NCBI GenBank assembly: GCA_030430205.1
Contig: JAUIGE010000005.1
Span: 1 to 64,000 of the forward strand
Reading direction: 5' to 3'
Origin: Bacteroidia bacterium
Lineage (GTDB): Bacteria; Bacteroidota; Bacteroidia; J057
Length of the DNA stretch: 64,000 nucleotides
A model generated the notes under the pieces. It made no database searches. It had not been told where the DNA came from and was given only the letters and a program-made list of their open reading frames with translations. This document shows positions 43,613-52,589 of this stretch, in pieces (position 1 is the stretch's first letter; every line of letters starts with the position of its first letter). The position numbers and the translations under genes were made by a program.

Positions 43613-45097
43613 ATGAGCGAGAACTCCTCCACCAACCGTATGGCGCTTTTCGCGCTTTTTGCCCTCTTCTTCATGTGGGGCTTTATGACGGTGATGAATG
43701 ATATCCTGATTCCTTATTTGAAAAGTACCTTTGTCCTCAATTATCTGGAATCTTCCTTTGTCCAGTTTGCGTTTTTTGGAGCCTATTTTATCGGCTCGGT
43801 ATTGTATTTCACCATTTCGGTGGTGTCGGGAGATCCGATCCAGCGGATCGGGTATAAGAATGGCATCCTGCTCGGATTGGGTGTGAGCGCCCTGGGCGCG
43901 GCTTTGTTTTACCCTGCCGCCTTAGGCAATGCCTATTGGCCCTATCTGCTGGCACTTTTTGTGCTGGGGCTGGGCTTCACCATGCTGCAAATCGCAGCCA
44001 ATCCCTATGTGGCGATCATCGGCAAGGCCGAGACGGCCTCCAGCCGCCTCAATCTCGCTCAGGGATTCAACTCCCTTGGAACGACCCTGGGGCCGCTTAT
44101 CGGCGGCTTTCTGATATTCAAATTCTTCGCTGGGGCGGAGGCTGTCAAATGGCCTTACCTCTTCATGGCAATGATCCTGTTGCTGCTGGCGCTATTATTT
44201 ATTTTCACCCGCTTACCCAAAGGCATCGAATCCGAAAAGATTGAAAAAGGCTTTGGCTCCCTTCGATTCTCGCAGCTTCGCTTTGGCATCATCGCCATCT
44301 TTGTCTATGTAGGCGGCGAAGTCGCTATCGGCAGCTACCTGATCAATTTTATCGGACTGGACGAAATCATGGGCATGGCCCAGGAAGACGCCAAAAACTT
44401 TCTCTCCTGGTATTGGGGAGGCTTGATGATAGGCCGCTTTATGGGCGCTATTTCTCTGGGTGAGATACAAAATGCTGCCAAAAAATACGGAATGATGATC
44501 CTGACAGCGATAGGCTGTGCAGCGCTGATCTTTTTCGCCGACGCGATCAATCGCGGCCTCTTTTCTGAGGTGACGGAAGCTTCCGTTATCCTGGAAATCC
44601 TGAGCTGGGAGATGCTGCCCTGGCTGGCCTTTGTCGGCCTGAATTTTTTGGTCTTTGTCCTCGGAAAAGGCATGCCCGCCAGAACGCTGGCTATCTTTGC
44701 CTCGGCTGTGATTGTTCTTTTGATCATCGGTATTTTGACGAAGGGTCGCCTTGCCTTCTACGCCATCCTCGCCATCGGCCTGTTCAACTCCATCATGTGG
44801 TCCAATATTTTCACCCTGTCTATCAACGGATTAGGGAAATATACCAGTCAGGGCAGTTCGCTGCTGGTGATGGCGATAGTAGGGGGCGCTTTGGTGCCGA
44901 TGCTGCAAGGCGCGCTGGCAGATGTGCTGGCAGGAGTGGTCGGCAAAGGACCCGATTCGGGTTTGCAGCTTTCCTTTGTGGTGCCGATGCTGTGTTATGT
45001 CTACATTCTGTTTTATGGTCTGATCGGCTATAAACCGAAGAGAGATGAGCAGATGAGCGGAGTAAAGGATGAGAGAATTAGCGGATTAGAAGATTAG
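43613..45097 (+). CDS. FucP-type sugar:proton symporter (MFS)
   Basis: From the ATG at 43613 the protein is about 494 residues with twelve membrane segments. It carries the FucP-family motif FFMWGFMTVMNDILIPYLK and the LQIAANPYVAIIG segment of helix 4-5. An upstream in-frame ATG at 43484 lies in the heptamer array and is rejected. Substrate is probably L-fucose, glucose or another hexose; it cannot be fixed by eye. The last 20 residues (KRDEQMSGVKDERISGLED) are encoded by 8-base repeats, so the native C-terminus was likely shorter. The GT2 gene starts 4 bases after the stop. Confidence 0.9.
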   Translation: MSENSSTNRMALFALFALFFMWGFMTVMNDILIPYLKSTFVLNYLESSFVQFAFFGAYFIGSVLYFTISVVSGDPIQRIGYKNGILLGLGVSALGAALFYPAALGNAYWPYLLALFVLGLGFTMLQIAANPYVAIIGKAETASSRLNLAQGFNSLGTTLGPLIGGFLIFKFFAGAEAVKWPYLFMAMILLLLALLFIFTRLPKGIESEKIEKGFGSLRFSQLRFGIIAIFVYVGGEVAIGSYLINFIGLDEIMGMAQEDAKNFLSWYWGGLMIGRFMGAISLGEIQNAAKKYGMMILTAIGCAALIFFADAINRGLFSEVTEASVILEILSWEMLPWLAFVGLNFLVFVLGKGMPARTLAIFASAVIVLLIIGILTKGRLAFYAILAIGLFNSIMWSNIFTLSINGLGKYTSQGSSLLVMAIVGGALVPMLQGALADVLAGVVGKGPDSGLQLSFVVPMLCYVYILFYGLIGYKPKRDEQMSGVKDERISGLED

Positions 45098-45100
45098 CAG

Positions 45101-46213
45101 ATGGCTATTCTTGCTTTGCCATTTGGTTTTTGTTTGTTGTACTATGTGCTGATGGTGCTTCGTGCGGCCAGCTATTTTCGCTTTTTTGTGAAAAAGGAAA
45201 AGGGAAAAGCGGCCCTGTCGGTTTCGGTTATTATTGCTGCCCGCAATGAAGTTGATGGCATAGCCGCTTGTCTGGAAAGTGTCTTATCACAGCAATTTGA
45301 GGGCAAGTGGGAAGTGATTTTGGTGAATGATCATTCAACAGATGAAACAGCCGAAATCGTGAAAGCTTTCAGCAAAAACTACCCGCAACTTCAACTCATT
45401 GAACTCAGCGAAACCACCGGCAAAAAAGCCGCCCTCACCGCCGGCATCGCCGCCGCCCAATACGACATCATCCTGCAAACAGATGCAGACTGCATCCTGT
45501 CACCTAACTGGCTGCAAGCCATGGCCGACGCTTTTCAGCCCGAGACCGAAATGGTCTCCGGCCCCGTCCTGCTCACGCATGACGGCTCCCTTTTCCAGCG
45601 GCTGCAAAGCCTCGAATACCTCGGCCTCGTCAGCCTGGGAGCAGGCTCCCTGCTCTCCGGCCATCCCAATATGGCCAATGGTGCCAACATCGCTTACCGC
45701 AAAAGTGCCTTTCAGGCCGTAGGCGGCTTTGAGGGCATTGAGCATGTCGCCTCCGGCGACGATGAGCTGCTGCTGCAGAAGATACTGGCGCGGGGCGCGG
45801 AGAGGCTTGCTTTTTGTAAAAAGCGTGAAGCCATCGTGCGTACCGCCGCACAGGCGGATTGGCGCTCCTTCAAAGCGCAGCGCCTGCGCTGGGTCTCCAA
45901 AGCCCGCGCTTACCGCAACCGCTGGGTCAATGTGACCCAGATGATCTCCTGGTTGGCTTTTGTGGGGCTGGCATTTGCCAGCCTGGCGGCTTGTGTAGAG
46001 GCAGATTTTCTGCCCTGGGCGCTGGGCATGTGGGCCCTCAAAATGGCAGCCGATGGCTGGCTGATGTGGCTGGCGGCAGATTTTTTTCAGCAAAAAAAGG
46101 TGTTGCGTCTTTTTTTCCTTTTGCAGCTACTTTACGTTCCCTATGTGATATGGATAGGCGTGGCTGGGAATCTGGTTTCGCGCTATGCGTGGAAAGGGCG
46201 GGAAGTACGATGA
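45101..46213 (+). CDS. Family 2 membrane glycosyltransferase
   Basis: The 370-residue protein has one N-terminal membrane segment and a GT-A domain with SVIIAARNEVDGI, VNDHSTDET, the nucleotide-sugar site LQTDADC, a GDDE acid motif and QRLRW. Three C-terminal membrane segments follow. The QxxRW motif marks processive or polymer-forming enzymes such as poly-GlcNAc or hyaluronan synthases. Product unknown; a surface polysaccharide is likely. A long inverted repeat follows the gene. Confidence 0.9.
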   Translation: MAILALPFGFCLLYYVLMVLRAASYFRFFVKKEKGKAALSVSVIIAARNEVDGIAACLESVLSQQFEGKWEVILVNDHSTDETAEIVKAFSKNYPQLQLIELSETTGKKAALTAGIAAAQYDIILQTDADCILSPNWLQAMADAFQPETEMVSGPVLLTHDGSLFQRLQSLEYLGLVSLGAGSLLSGHPNMANGANIAYRKSAFQAVGGFEGIEHVASGDDELLLQKILARGAERLAFCKKREAIVRTAAQADWRSFKAQRLRWVSKARAYRNRWVNVTQMISWLAFVGLAFASLAACVEADFLPWALGMWALKMAADGWLMWLAADFFQQKKVLRLFFLLQLLYVPYVIWIGVAGNLVSRYAWKGREVR

Positions 46214-46266
46214 AAGATTCGGAATAAACGCTTCAGCTTGTATCAAATAATAGAGATTTCCTAAAA

Positions 46267-46343
46267 AACCATATAGGGCATAGAAGTTCATATAAGACAG
46301 TCATTTCAGCAAGCTTATATGAACTTAATGCCCTTATATGGTT
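46267..46343. repeat. Long inverted repeat after the GT2 gene
   Basis: Two 30-base arms (ends AACCATATA and GTTCATATAAG) pair almost completely with small bulges around a 17-base loop. It may be a terminator-like hairpin or a small mobile palindrome. It fills most of the 46214-46414 gap. Confidence 0.85.
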
Positions 46344-46414
46344 CGAAAATGCAGCTCTTATTGAAAAATTGATTTTTATTGGAAAACCCTATAACAAATA
46401 ATGCCTCTAAGAAA

Positions 46415-47287
46415 ATGAAAAGAATGCCCCTGTTTATCCTGTTGCTTTTCGCAGCAATCACTGGATTTTCCCAGACGATCAGCTTTGCTGATGTGGAGTT
46501 GAAAAACTATTTGATCCATGAAAATTGCATTGATACAAACCGCACAGATAATAACGGTTGGTGGAATGGTGACATAGATGCCGATGTTAATGATGATGGC
46601 GAAATAGACCAGCAGGAGGCGGAAAGGGTGTTAAATTTGGGTATTCAGGATTTTTCTGATGCATATCGGATTAAATCCGTGCAGGATTTGAGTCAATTTC
46701 GCAACCTAAACTGGTTGCAAATAATCGGAATAGATAGCCTATATGAAATTTCCAATTTGGAACTGGATAGCCTGAGATCCTTGTGGATTGGGACGAATTA
46801 TAGCCTGAGAAGAGTGGACATCTCAGATTTGTGGAATTTGACAGAAGACTTCCGGGTTGAGGATATCGATACCCTTGATTATTTGAATATTCAAAACGGA
46901 AACCGAGCCCGCTATTTTAGCTTGTTTTACACCCAATACATCCGTGAAGCCTGTGTGGATAGCATTGCCATAGAATACAATGAAGTCGCCTGGAGGTTGC
47001 TTTCAGGCGTTCCCAAAATGGAAGATTGCTATGAGGCTGCAAGCATACATCCTGTTATTCCCAATCATCAAGTCGGTTTATTTCCAAATCCGACAACGGG
47101 ATCATTTAGGATAAATACATCTTCCAAGATTTTGAAAATCAAAATTTTGAACCCACAAGGCATTGTGATAAAAGAATGGCAACCCCTTGCAGATGAAATG
47201 GATATTTCGTCGGTTGCTTCGGGTTTGTATCACCTGATTTTTACCATGGAAGAGGGGGTGGCTTTTGGGAAAATATGGAAGATGTAG
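46415..47287 (+). CDS. Small T9SS-sorted protein with an EF-hand-like loop and leucine-rich stretch
   Basis: From the ATG at 46415 the protein is about 290 residues with a signal peptide (LFAAITGFSQ). A calcium-binding-like loop DADVNDDGEID is followed by irregular leucine-rich segments (QFRNLNWLQIIGIDSL, LDSLRSLWIG). The type A sorting domain contains LFPNPTTGSFRI and SGLYHLIF. A TTG at 46379 could also open the frame. It is likely secreted to the surface by T9SS. Function unknown. Confidence 0.75.
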   Translation: MKRMPLFILLLFAAITGFSQTISFADVELKNYLIHENCIDTNRTDNNGWWNGDIDADVNDDGEIDQQEAERVLNLGIQDFSDAYRIKSVQDLSQFRNLNWLQIIGIDSLYEISNLELDSLRSLWIGTNYSLRRVDISDLWNLTEDFRVEDIDTLDYLNIQNGNRARYFSLFYTQYIREACVDSIAIEYNEVAWRLLSGVPKMEDCYEAASIHPVIPNHQVGLFPNPTTGSFRINTSSKILKIKILNPQGIVIKEWQPLADEMDISSVASGLYHLIFTMEEGVAFGKIWKM

Positions 47288-47387
47288 GGAGGGCATGAGA
47301 TTTCCCTCAAGGCGTCGAAATGGTAAACTATTTCATTAAGAAATGATAAAAAACTAAGCTTTCGAGTTAAGCATAGAAATACAGCAA

Positions 47388-47576
47388 ACGAGCCCCGAAG
47401 GGGCAATATATATCAACATAGGGCAAAGCCCTATGATAGTCAGCCCGCTACAAACCGTGAGAGCCCTGCAAGGGCGAAGTATCAGGTATATCGCCCTTGC
47501 AGGGCTACTATGCAGAAGCCGTTTGTCACAGGGCTTTGCCCTGTGTTGATGTATGTCGCCTCTTCGAGGCTTTGGG
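47388..47576. repeat. Nested palindromic (MITE-like) element
   Basis: Outer arms (GAGCCCCGAAGGGGC...CAACATAGGG and its inverse CCCTGTGTTG...GCCTCTTCGAGGC) enclose a perfect 16-bp stem, AGCCCTGCAAGGGCGA / TCGCCCTTGCAGGGCT (47462-47477 and 47491-47506). The remainder of the 47288-47695 gap shows no gene. Elements of this style are common in Bacteroidota intergenic DNA. Confidence 0.85.
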
Positions 47577-47695
47577 ATTTGCTCAAAGAAGTGGTTTTTA
47601 GGCTTACCAGTGATGGTTGTCGAAAACCGAAACCTTATTTTTTAAGCGTGTCTAACTTTTTAGATTCTTTTGACCAAGTTCTCCTATTTTTTGGG

Positions 47696-48328
47696 CTATG
47701 GCTGCCTCTTTTCAAAAGCAGCAATTTGGCGAACTAACAAAAGGCTAAGAATAATAGCTGGTAGGAGAAAAGTATGCGAGTAAATCAGACCATAATTACC
47801 AATAATTTGGTTTTCGATACTTGGAACCATCCTAAAGGAAAGTGAAAACCAGCTTAAGAATCCTCCAACCAGAATAGAAAACCACCACAGGTTTGGTAGA
47901 ATAGGCTTTTTTATGGATACATCTGGATACTCTGTTTCTGAAAAGGGAAGAAGCTGCGTCTTCCGCCAGATTTCTTTAATATTTGATAATGGCCTTGAAA
48001 AATTTACAAGGGGAATAAACCAATGTAGTATTACAAAGATAGACTTATGCGAAGATGTTATTTCTGATCTTTCGAGGTTTTTATAGGCTCTGTATTCCCA
48101 GGTAAGGCAACTAATGAATGCCAGAAAAAGGGCCGTTAACTTTGCTTTCCAAAGAAAATCATCGATCTTTTCATAGACGGCGTAACCTTCAAAAGTAGCG
48201 TTTCCAGATTGAATTTTTTGGTAGAAATTTATCTCAAAGAACAGAAAGACAATGCTGCTGAGAAAAGTGCAGGTTAAAATACCTATCATCATGATAGCCA
48301 GTCTGGACCGTTGTTCATTGTCTTTCAT
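47696..48328 (-). CDS. DUF4328 membrane protein
   Basis: From the ATG at 48328 (MKDNEQRSRL) the product is about 210 residues with four to five membrane segments. The family segment is visible: WEYRAYKNLERSE, then HWFIPLVNFSRPLSNIKEIWRK. Role unknown. A start at 48376 would add an unlikely N-terminus reaching into the deaminase gene. Confidence 0.8.
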   Translation of the reverse strand: MKDNEQRSRLAIMMIGILTCTFLSSIVFLFFEINFYQKIQSGNATFEGYAVYEKIDDFLWKAKLTALFLAFISCLTWEYRAYKNLERSEITSSHKSIFVILHWFIPLVNFSRPLSNIKEIWRKTQLLPFSETEYPDVSIKKPILPNLWWFSILVGGFLSWFSLSFRMVPSIENQIIGNYGLIYSHTFLLPAIILSLLLVRQIAAFEKRQP

Positions 48329-48362
48329 AGATGATAAATTGGGCAAAAGAGATCGAGGTTCT

Positions 48363-48797
48363 CTACAACTCCCCAATATCCTCCCACCACAAATCCGGCC
48401 GCGCCTTGATAAAATCCTCCATCATCTCAATGCACTCCGGCAATTGAAGGTTCACCACTTCCACTCCATGACTTTCCATAAATTCGACAGAGCCTGCGAA
48501 GGTCTTGTTTTCGCCTACGACGACCTTGGGAATATTGAACTGGACGATCGTGCCGCCGCACATATAGCAGGGCATGAGGGTGGAGTAAATGACGCAGTCT
48601 TTGTAGGAGCCGATGCGGCCCGCATTGTTGAGGCAGTCCATCTCGCCATGAAGAATGGGATTCTTCTCCTGAACCCGCTTGTTATGGCCTACGGCCACGA
48701 TTTCGCCATTTCTGACGAGCACGGAGCCGATCGGTATCCCGCCTTCGGCGAGGCTTTTTTTCGCCTGGCGAATGGCTTCCTGCATAAATTTATCCAT
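48363..48797 (-). CDS. Cytosine deaminase-like nucleoside/base deaminase (FCY1 type)
   Basis: The 144-residue protein has the zinc-dependent deaminase motifs HGEMD and PCYMCGG and the segment EGGIPIGSVLV. It also ends in RPDLWWEDIGEL, very like the RPQDWFEDIGE end of yeast cytosine deaminase FCY1, and shares the IPKVVVGEN segment. It should convert cytosine to uracil and feed the reductive pathway encoded by the rest of the operon. It overlaps the preA stop region by one base. Guanine deaminase-like activity cannot be excluded. Confidence 0.85.
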   Translation of the reverse strand: MDKFMQEAIRQAKKSLAEGGIPIGSVLVRNGEIVAVGHNKRVQEKNPILHGEMDCLNNAGRIGSYKDCVIYSTLMPCYMCGGTIVQFNIPKVVVGENKTFAGSVEFMESHGVEVVNLQLPECIEMMEDFIKARPDLWWEDIGEL

Positions 48798-50131
48798 TAT
48801 TTTCTGTGTTTTAAGGCGTCTTCGACGGTAGGTACAAAATGGTGGTTTCCACCAGCGCGTTCGTCATTGAATGAGGTGGGAATGCTGCCTGCCTGGGTGC
48901 GCTCATGCCATGAGATTTGCTCCCTGCCATCGTCACGTCTTTCCATGGTGATGCACTGCTCCACAGGGCAGACGAGGGCGCAAAGGTTGCAGCCGACGCA
49001 GTTTTCTTCTATGATTTCGGGAATGCGGTTCCCGTTGGTTCTGTCAAGTTTGATCGCTTGATGCGCGCCATCATCACAGGCTGTATAGCAGAGATCACAG
49101 CCAATGCATTTGTCCGAATTGATCTCAGCAACGACTTTGTGCTTGAGGTTGAGGTGTTTCCACTCCGTGACATTGGGCAAGGCTTTTCCCACAAAATCAT
49201 AAATGGTGTTGTAGCCTTTGTCCAGCATAAACTGCTGCAAACCCGCTTCCATTTCCCTGACTATGCCAAAGCCATAGTGCATGGCGGCGGTACATACCTG
49301 CACCGAAGAAGCGCCCAGCAACATAAATTCCACCACATCCCGCCAGGTCTCCACGCCTCCTATGCCCGAAATGGGCGTATCCTTGATCTCCGGATGCTTT
49401 GCAAGCTCTTTGATCATCTCCATGGCGATGGGTTTGACCGCGGGCCCGCAATAGCCACCATTGGTGCCTTTGCCATCTACGATGGGGTAGGGGGCGTAGG
49501 TGTCGAGGTCGATGCCAACGATGCTTTTGATGGTATTGATCAAAGAAAGCGCATCTGTGCCGCCATGAACGGCCGCCAGACCCGGATCGACGATATGCGA
49601 GATATTGGGGGTCAGCTTGGTGATTACCGGTATCTGAGCCACCTCCATCACCCATCCGACGATGGTCTTTAGCACGCCGGGCTCCTGGCCTACGGCCGAT
49701 CCCATGCCCCGTTCGCACATGCCGTGCGGACAGCCAAAATTCAGCTCGATGCCGTCAGCGCCGGCGTTTTCGACGTCTTTGACGATCTGATGCCATTCGG
49801 CTTTCGTCTCCACCATCAGGGAGGCGATCACGGCGTGATTCGGGTAGTATTTCTTGACTTCCTCAATTTCCCTGAGGTTGTCTTTCAGTTGGCGATCTGT
49901 GATCAGCTCGATATTGTTGAAGCCCGCCATGCGGGTGTTGCGGTAGTTGATCGAGCCGTAACGGCTGGAGACGTTGATGACGGGCACGCCGAGCGTCTTC
50001 CAGACAGCTCCGCCCCAGCCTGCGTCGAAGGCTTTCATGACCTGGTAGCCGGAATTGGTGGGCGGGCCGGAGGCCAGCCAGAAGGGGTTGGGAGCTTTGA
50101 TTCCTGCGAAGTTTATGGATAAATCTGGCAT
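48797..50131 (-). CDS. preA: NAD-dependent dihydropyrimidine dehydrogenase subunit PreA
   Basis: The 444-residue protein has a dihydroorotate-dehydrogenase-like FMN barrel (LSINFAGIKAPNPFWLASGPPT, GADGIELNFGCPHGM, PVITKLTPNI). A C-terminal 2[4Fe-4S] ferredoxin domain carries CIGCDLCYTAC and CVGCNLCALVCP. With PreT it reduces uracil or thymine to the 5,6-dihydro base. It lies downstream of preT in the operon. Confidence 0.96.
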   Translation of the reverse strand: MPDLSINFAGIKAPNPFWLASGPPTNSGYQVMKAFDAGWGGAVWKTLGVPVINVSSRYGSINYRNTRMAGFNNIELITDRQLKDNLREIEEVKKYYPNHAVIASLMVETKAEWHQIVKDVENAGADGIELNFGCPHGMCERGMGSAVGQEPGVLKTIVGWVMEVAQIPVITKLTPNISHIVDPGLAAVHGGTDALSLINTIKSIVGIDLDTYAPYPIVDGKGTNGGYCGPAVKPIAMEMIKELAKHPEIKDTPISGIGGVETWRDVVEFMLLGASSVQVCTAAMHYGFGIVREMEAGLQQFMLDKGYNTIYDFVGKALPNVTEWKHLNLKHKVVAEINSDKCIGCDLCYTACDDGAHQAIKLDRTNGNRIPEIIEENCVGCNLCALVCPVEQCITMERRDDGREQISWHERTQAGSIPTSFNDERAGGNHHFVPTVEDALKHRK

Positions 50132-50149
50132 TTTTATTTTTTATTTTTT

Positions 50150-50228
50150 GACAGGAGAAGAGGATTTTCAGGATTTACAGGAAATAAGGTGCTCATCTTG
50201 TTTATCCTGAAAATCCTGCAATCCTGTC
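50150..50228. repeat. Intercistronic inverted repeat between preT and preA
   Basis: Perfect 14-base arms AGGATTTTCAGGAT (50161-50174) and ATCCTGAAAATCCT (50204-50217), with an outer GACAGGA/TCCTGTC pair, form a hairpin just after preT. It may tune the ratio of the two subunits. Confidence 0.85.
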
Positions 50229-51559
50229 TAGTTGAGATCTCTATTGAGCCATTTTTCTATGCCTTTGGCAGCCATCTTCCCCTCATAAGCAGCATTCACC
50301 ACTTCAGCACCGCCATTCACCGCATCGCCTCCGGCGAAGTATTTCGGATTTGTGGTCTGAAAGCTGTCGCTTACCTGGATGCGGTTTTTGGCGTCTAATT
50401 CAAGGCCGCCGATCATGCTGAGGAAATGCGGATGTTTCGCTTGTCCGGTGGCTTTGATGACCAAATCGCAAGCGATCTCGAATTCACTTCCCGGAATGCT
50501 TTCCAGCTTTCCGTTGACGGTTTTTGTTTTGATGAAACGGACACCCGTTGCGGTACCATTGCCCAGGATTTCGAGGGGTTGGGCGTTGAAAATGCCTTTG
50601 ACACCGGCGCTGACGGCGAGCTTGTACTCGAAGTCGTAAGCACCCATGCTTGCCTTATCCCGCCGGTAGGCGAGGGTGACCTCTTCCGCGCCCATGCGGG
50701 CGGACTCGCTCGCCGCATCCATGGCGGTATTACCGCCGCCGATGACGACCACCCGATCAGCGATGCTGATCTTGTGCTGTTGCATGCGCAAAGCCTCTAT
50801 AAATTCTACCGCGCCGATAACCTGCGCTTTGTCTTCTCCCGGCAGTCTCAATGAGGCCGTTGGCCCCAATCCTACGCCCAGAAAGAGTGCATCATATTCC
50901 CCCTCCAGCAGCTGTAGCTGTCCGGGAGTGCTGATTTTTTGCTCATAATTGATGTGAAAACCCAGTTGATTTTGCAAAAAATCCATTTCAGCCAATACCT
51001 CTTCATTGGTGATTTTGTAAGGCGCTACGCCATGGACTGTGAGGCCCGATGGTTTTTCTTTTGCTTCGAAAATATCCACCTGATAGCCCATCACGCGCAG
51101 CTCACAGGCGCAGGCAATGCTTGCAGGCCCCGCGCCAATGATGGCGACCTTACGGCCGTTATCCGGCCCAGGCTCAAAGAGCTTTTTGCCCTCGCTGATC
51201 ACCTGATCGGTCGCATAATTTTGCAGGCGGCCGATCTGAATGGCAGGCACATCCTGGTGGTTGTAGACGCAGTCGCCTTCGCAGAGCACGCCCGTAGGGC
51301 AGACCTTGCCGCAGGCATTGCCGAGCCAGTTGGCATCGAAGATGGTTTTGGCCGCGCCAGTGGTATTGCCGGTATGTATCTGCTTGATAAAGAGCGGAAT
51401 ATCTATTCCGGTGGGGCAGGCATGCATGCAGGGCGCATCGTAGCAGTAGAGACAGCGGGAACTTTCATAATAAGCCTCCGTGCTGTTCATCAGCGGTTTT
51501 TTCTGCGCAAAATTCTCCTCAAACTCCTGCTCGTTGGTCGGTCGTTTGTATTCAGCCAT
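50228..51559 (-). CDS. preT: NAD-dependent dihydropyrimidine dehydrogenase subunit PreT
   Basis: The 443-residue protein has the N-terminal Fe-S cysteine cluster region (CLYCYDAPC, CPTGIDIP, GNACGKVCP). An FAD site (VAIIGAGPASIACACEL) and an NAD(P)H site (VVVIGGGNTAMDAAS) follow, as in the glutamate-synthase small subunit family. It passes electrons from NAD(P)H to PreA. Two bases separate it from the beta-ureidopropionase gene. Confidence 0.95.
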   Translation of the reverse strand: MAEYKRPTNEQEFEENFAQKKPLMNSTEAYYESSRCLYCYDAPCMHACPTGIDIPLFIKQIHTGNTTGAAKTIFDANWLGNACGKVCPTGVLCEGDCVYNHQDVPAIQIGRLQNYATDQVISEGKKLFEPGPDNGRKVAIIGAGPASIACACELRVMGYQVDIFEAKEKPSGLTVHGVAPYKITNEEVLAEMDFLQNQLGFHINYEQKISTPGQLQLLEGEYDALFLGVGLGPTASLRLPGEDKAQVIGAVEFIEALRMQQHKISIADRVVVIGGGNTAMDAASESARMGAEEVTLAYRRDKASMGAYDFEYKLAVSAGVKGIFNAQPLEILGNGTATGVRFIKTKTVNGKLESIPGSEFEIACDLVIKATGQAKHPHFLSMIGGLELDAKNRIQVSDSFQTTNPKYFAGGDAVNGGAEVVNAAYEGKMAAKGIEKWLNRDLN

Positions 51560-51560
51560 C

Positions 51561-52427
51561 TTATAGCTCGGTTAGTTTTCCATAAGTTTCCGGACGACGG
51601 TCGCGGAAAAATTGCCAGGTGGAGCGCACCTCCTCGATCATATCGAGGTCAAAATCTGCGATCAGCAGTTCGTCTTCTGTTTCGGAGGCTTCGGCAAAGA
51701 TTTGCCCCCGCGGATCTACAAAGTAGGAAGTGCCGTAAAAGCGGCCCAGATTCCAGGGTTTTTCTTCCCCCACGCGGTTGATACAACCCATAAAATAGCC
51801 ATTGGCTGCGGCGTGAGCGGGTTGCTCGAGTTTCCACAGATACTGTGAAAGGCCCGCCACGGTGGCGGAAGGATTGTACACAATCTCGGCTCCATTGAGC
51901 CCCAATATCCTCGCCCCATCCGGGAAATGGCGGTCGTAGCAGATGTAGACGCCAATTTTGGCGTATTTTGTCTGAAAAACGGGATAGCCCAGGTTGCCGG
52001 GTTTGAAGAAAAACTTTTCCCAAAAACCGGTTGTATGGGGGATGTGATTTTTGCGGTATTTGCCCAAATACTTTCCGTCTGCATCTATGACCGCAGCGGT
52101 ATTGTACAAAACCCCTGCCTGCTCCCTTTCAAAGATCGGCACGATGATGACCATATTGTACTTTTTCGCATACTGCTGCATGCGCTCCACTGTGGGGCCG
52201 GGAACCGATTCCGCCGAAGCATACCACTTGCGGTCCTGTCCCGGACAGAAATAGGGCGTATTGAAAATCTCCTGCAAACAAAGGATCTGAACGCCTTTTT
52301 TACCCGCATCTTCGATATAGGGAATGTGCTTTTCGACCATGGCATCCATGATTTCCTGTATGCTTCCTTCTCCTTCTGTCATGGGGAGGCTCATCTGGAT
52401 GAGGCCTGATTTTACGATTCGTGGCAT
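51561..52427 (-). CDS. Beta-ureidopropionase (carbon-nitrogen hydrolase)
   Basis: The 288-residue protein has the nitrilase-superfamily triad in typical contexts: Glu in LCLQEIFNTPYFC, Lys in YRKNHIPH and Cys in VYICYDRHFPDGAR. The segments match N-carbamoyl-beta-alanine amidohydrolases. It releases beta-alanine, CO2 and ammonia from N-carbamoyl-beta-alanine. Its operon position between dihydropyrimidinase and PreT supports this. Confidence 0.93.
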   Translation of the reverse strand: MPRIVKSGLIQMSLPMTEGEGSIQEIMDAMVEKHIPYIEDAGKKGVQILCLQEIFNTPYFCPGQDRKWYASAESVPGPTVERMQQYAKKYNMVIIVPIFEREQAGVLYNTAAVIDADGKYLGKYRKNHIPHTTGFWEKFFFKPGNLGYPVFQTKYAKIGVYICYDRHFPDGARILGLNGAEIVYNPSATVAGLSQYLWKLEQPAHAAANGYFMGCINRVGEEKPWNLGRFYGTSYFVDPRGQIFAEASETEDELLIADFDLDMIEEVRSTWQFFRDRRPETYGKLTEL

Positions 52428-52456
52428 AGGTTAATTGTTTTGTGTTATACTTCTAT

Positions 52457-52547
52457 GTTACTTTTTTTTAGAAAAAAAGTAACCAAAAAAAGCGCGGATT
52501 TCAAAAGACAGCCCTGCAATCCGCCCCCGCTTCCCGATGAAATCCGC
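52457..52547. repeat. Two hairpins in the hydA/ureidopropionase gap
   Basis: A perfect 12-bp stem GTTACTTTTTTT / AAAAAAAGTAAC with a 3-base loop (52457-52483) is followed by GCGGATTTCA / TGAAATCCGC (52494-52547). The gap 52428-52589 otherwise lacks a gene. Confidence 0.8.
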
Positions 52548-52589
52548 AGGGCCAACGCGCCGTAACCGAACAGGGCGTAAAGCCAGGGT

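Noticed and set aside
47510-47737. 75-codon plus-strand frame
   Set aside because: It begins in the nested palindrome element and has no protein-like features.
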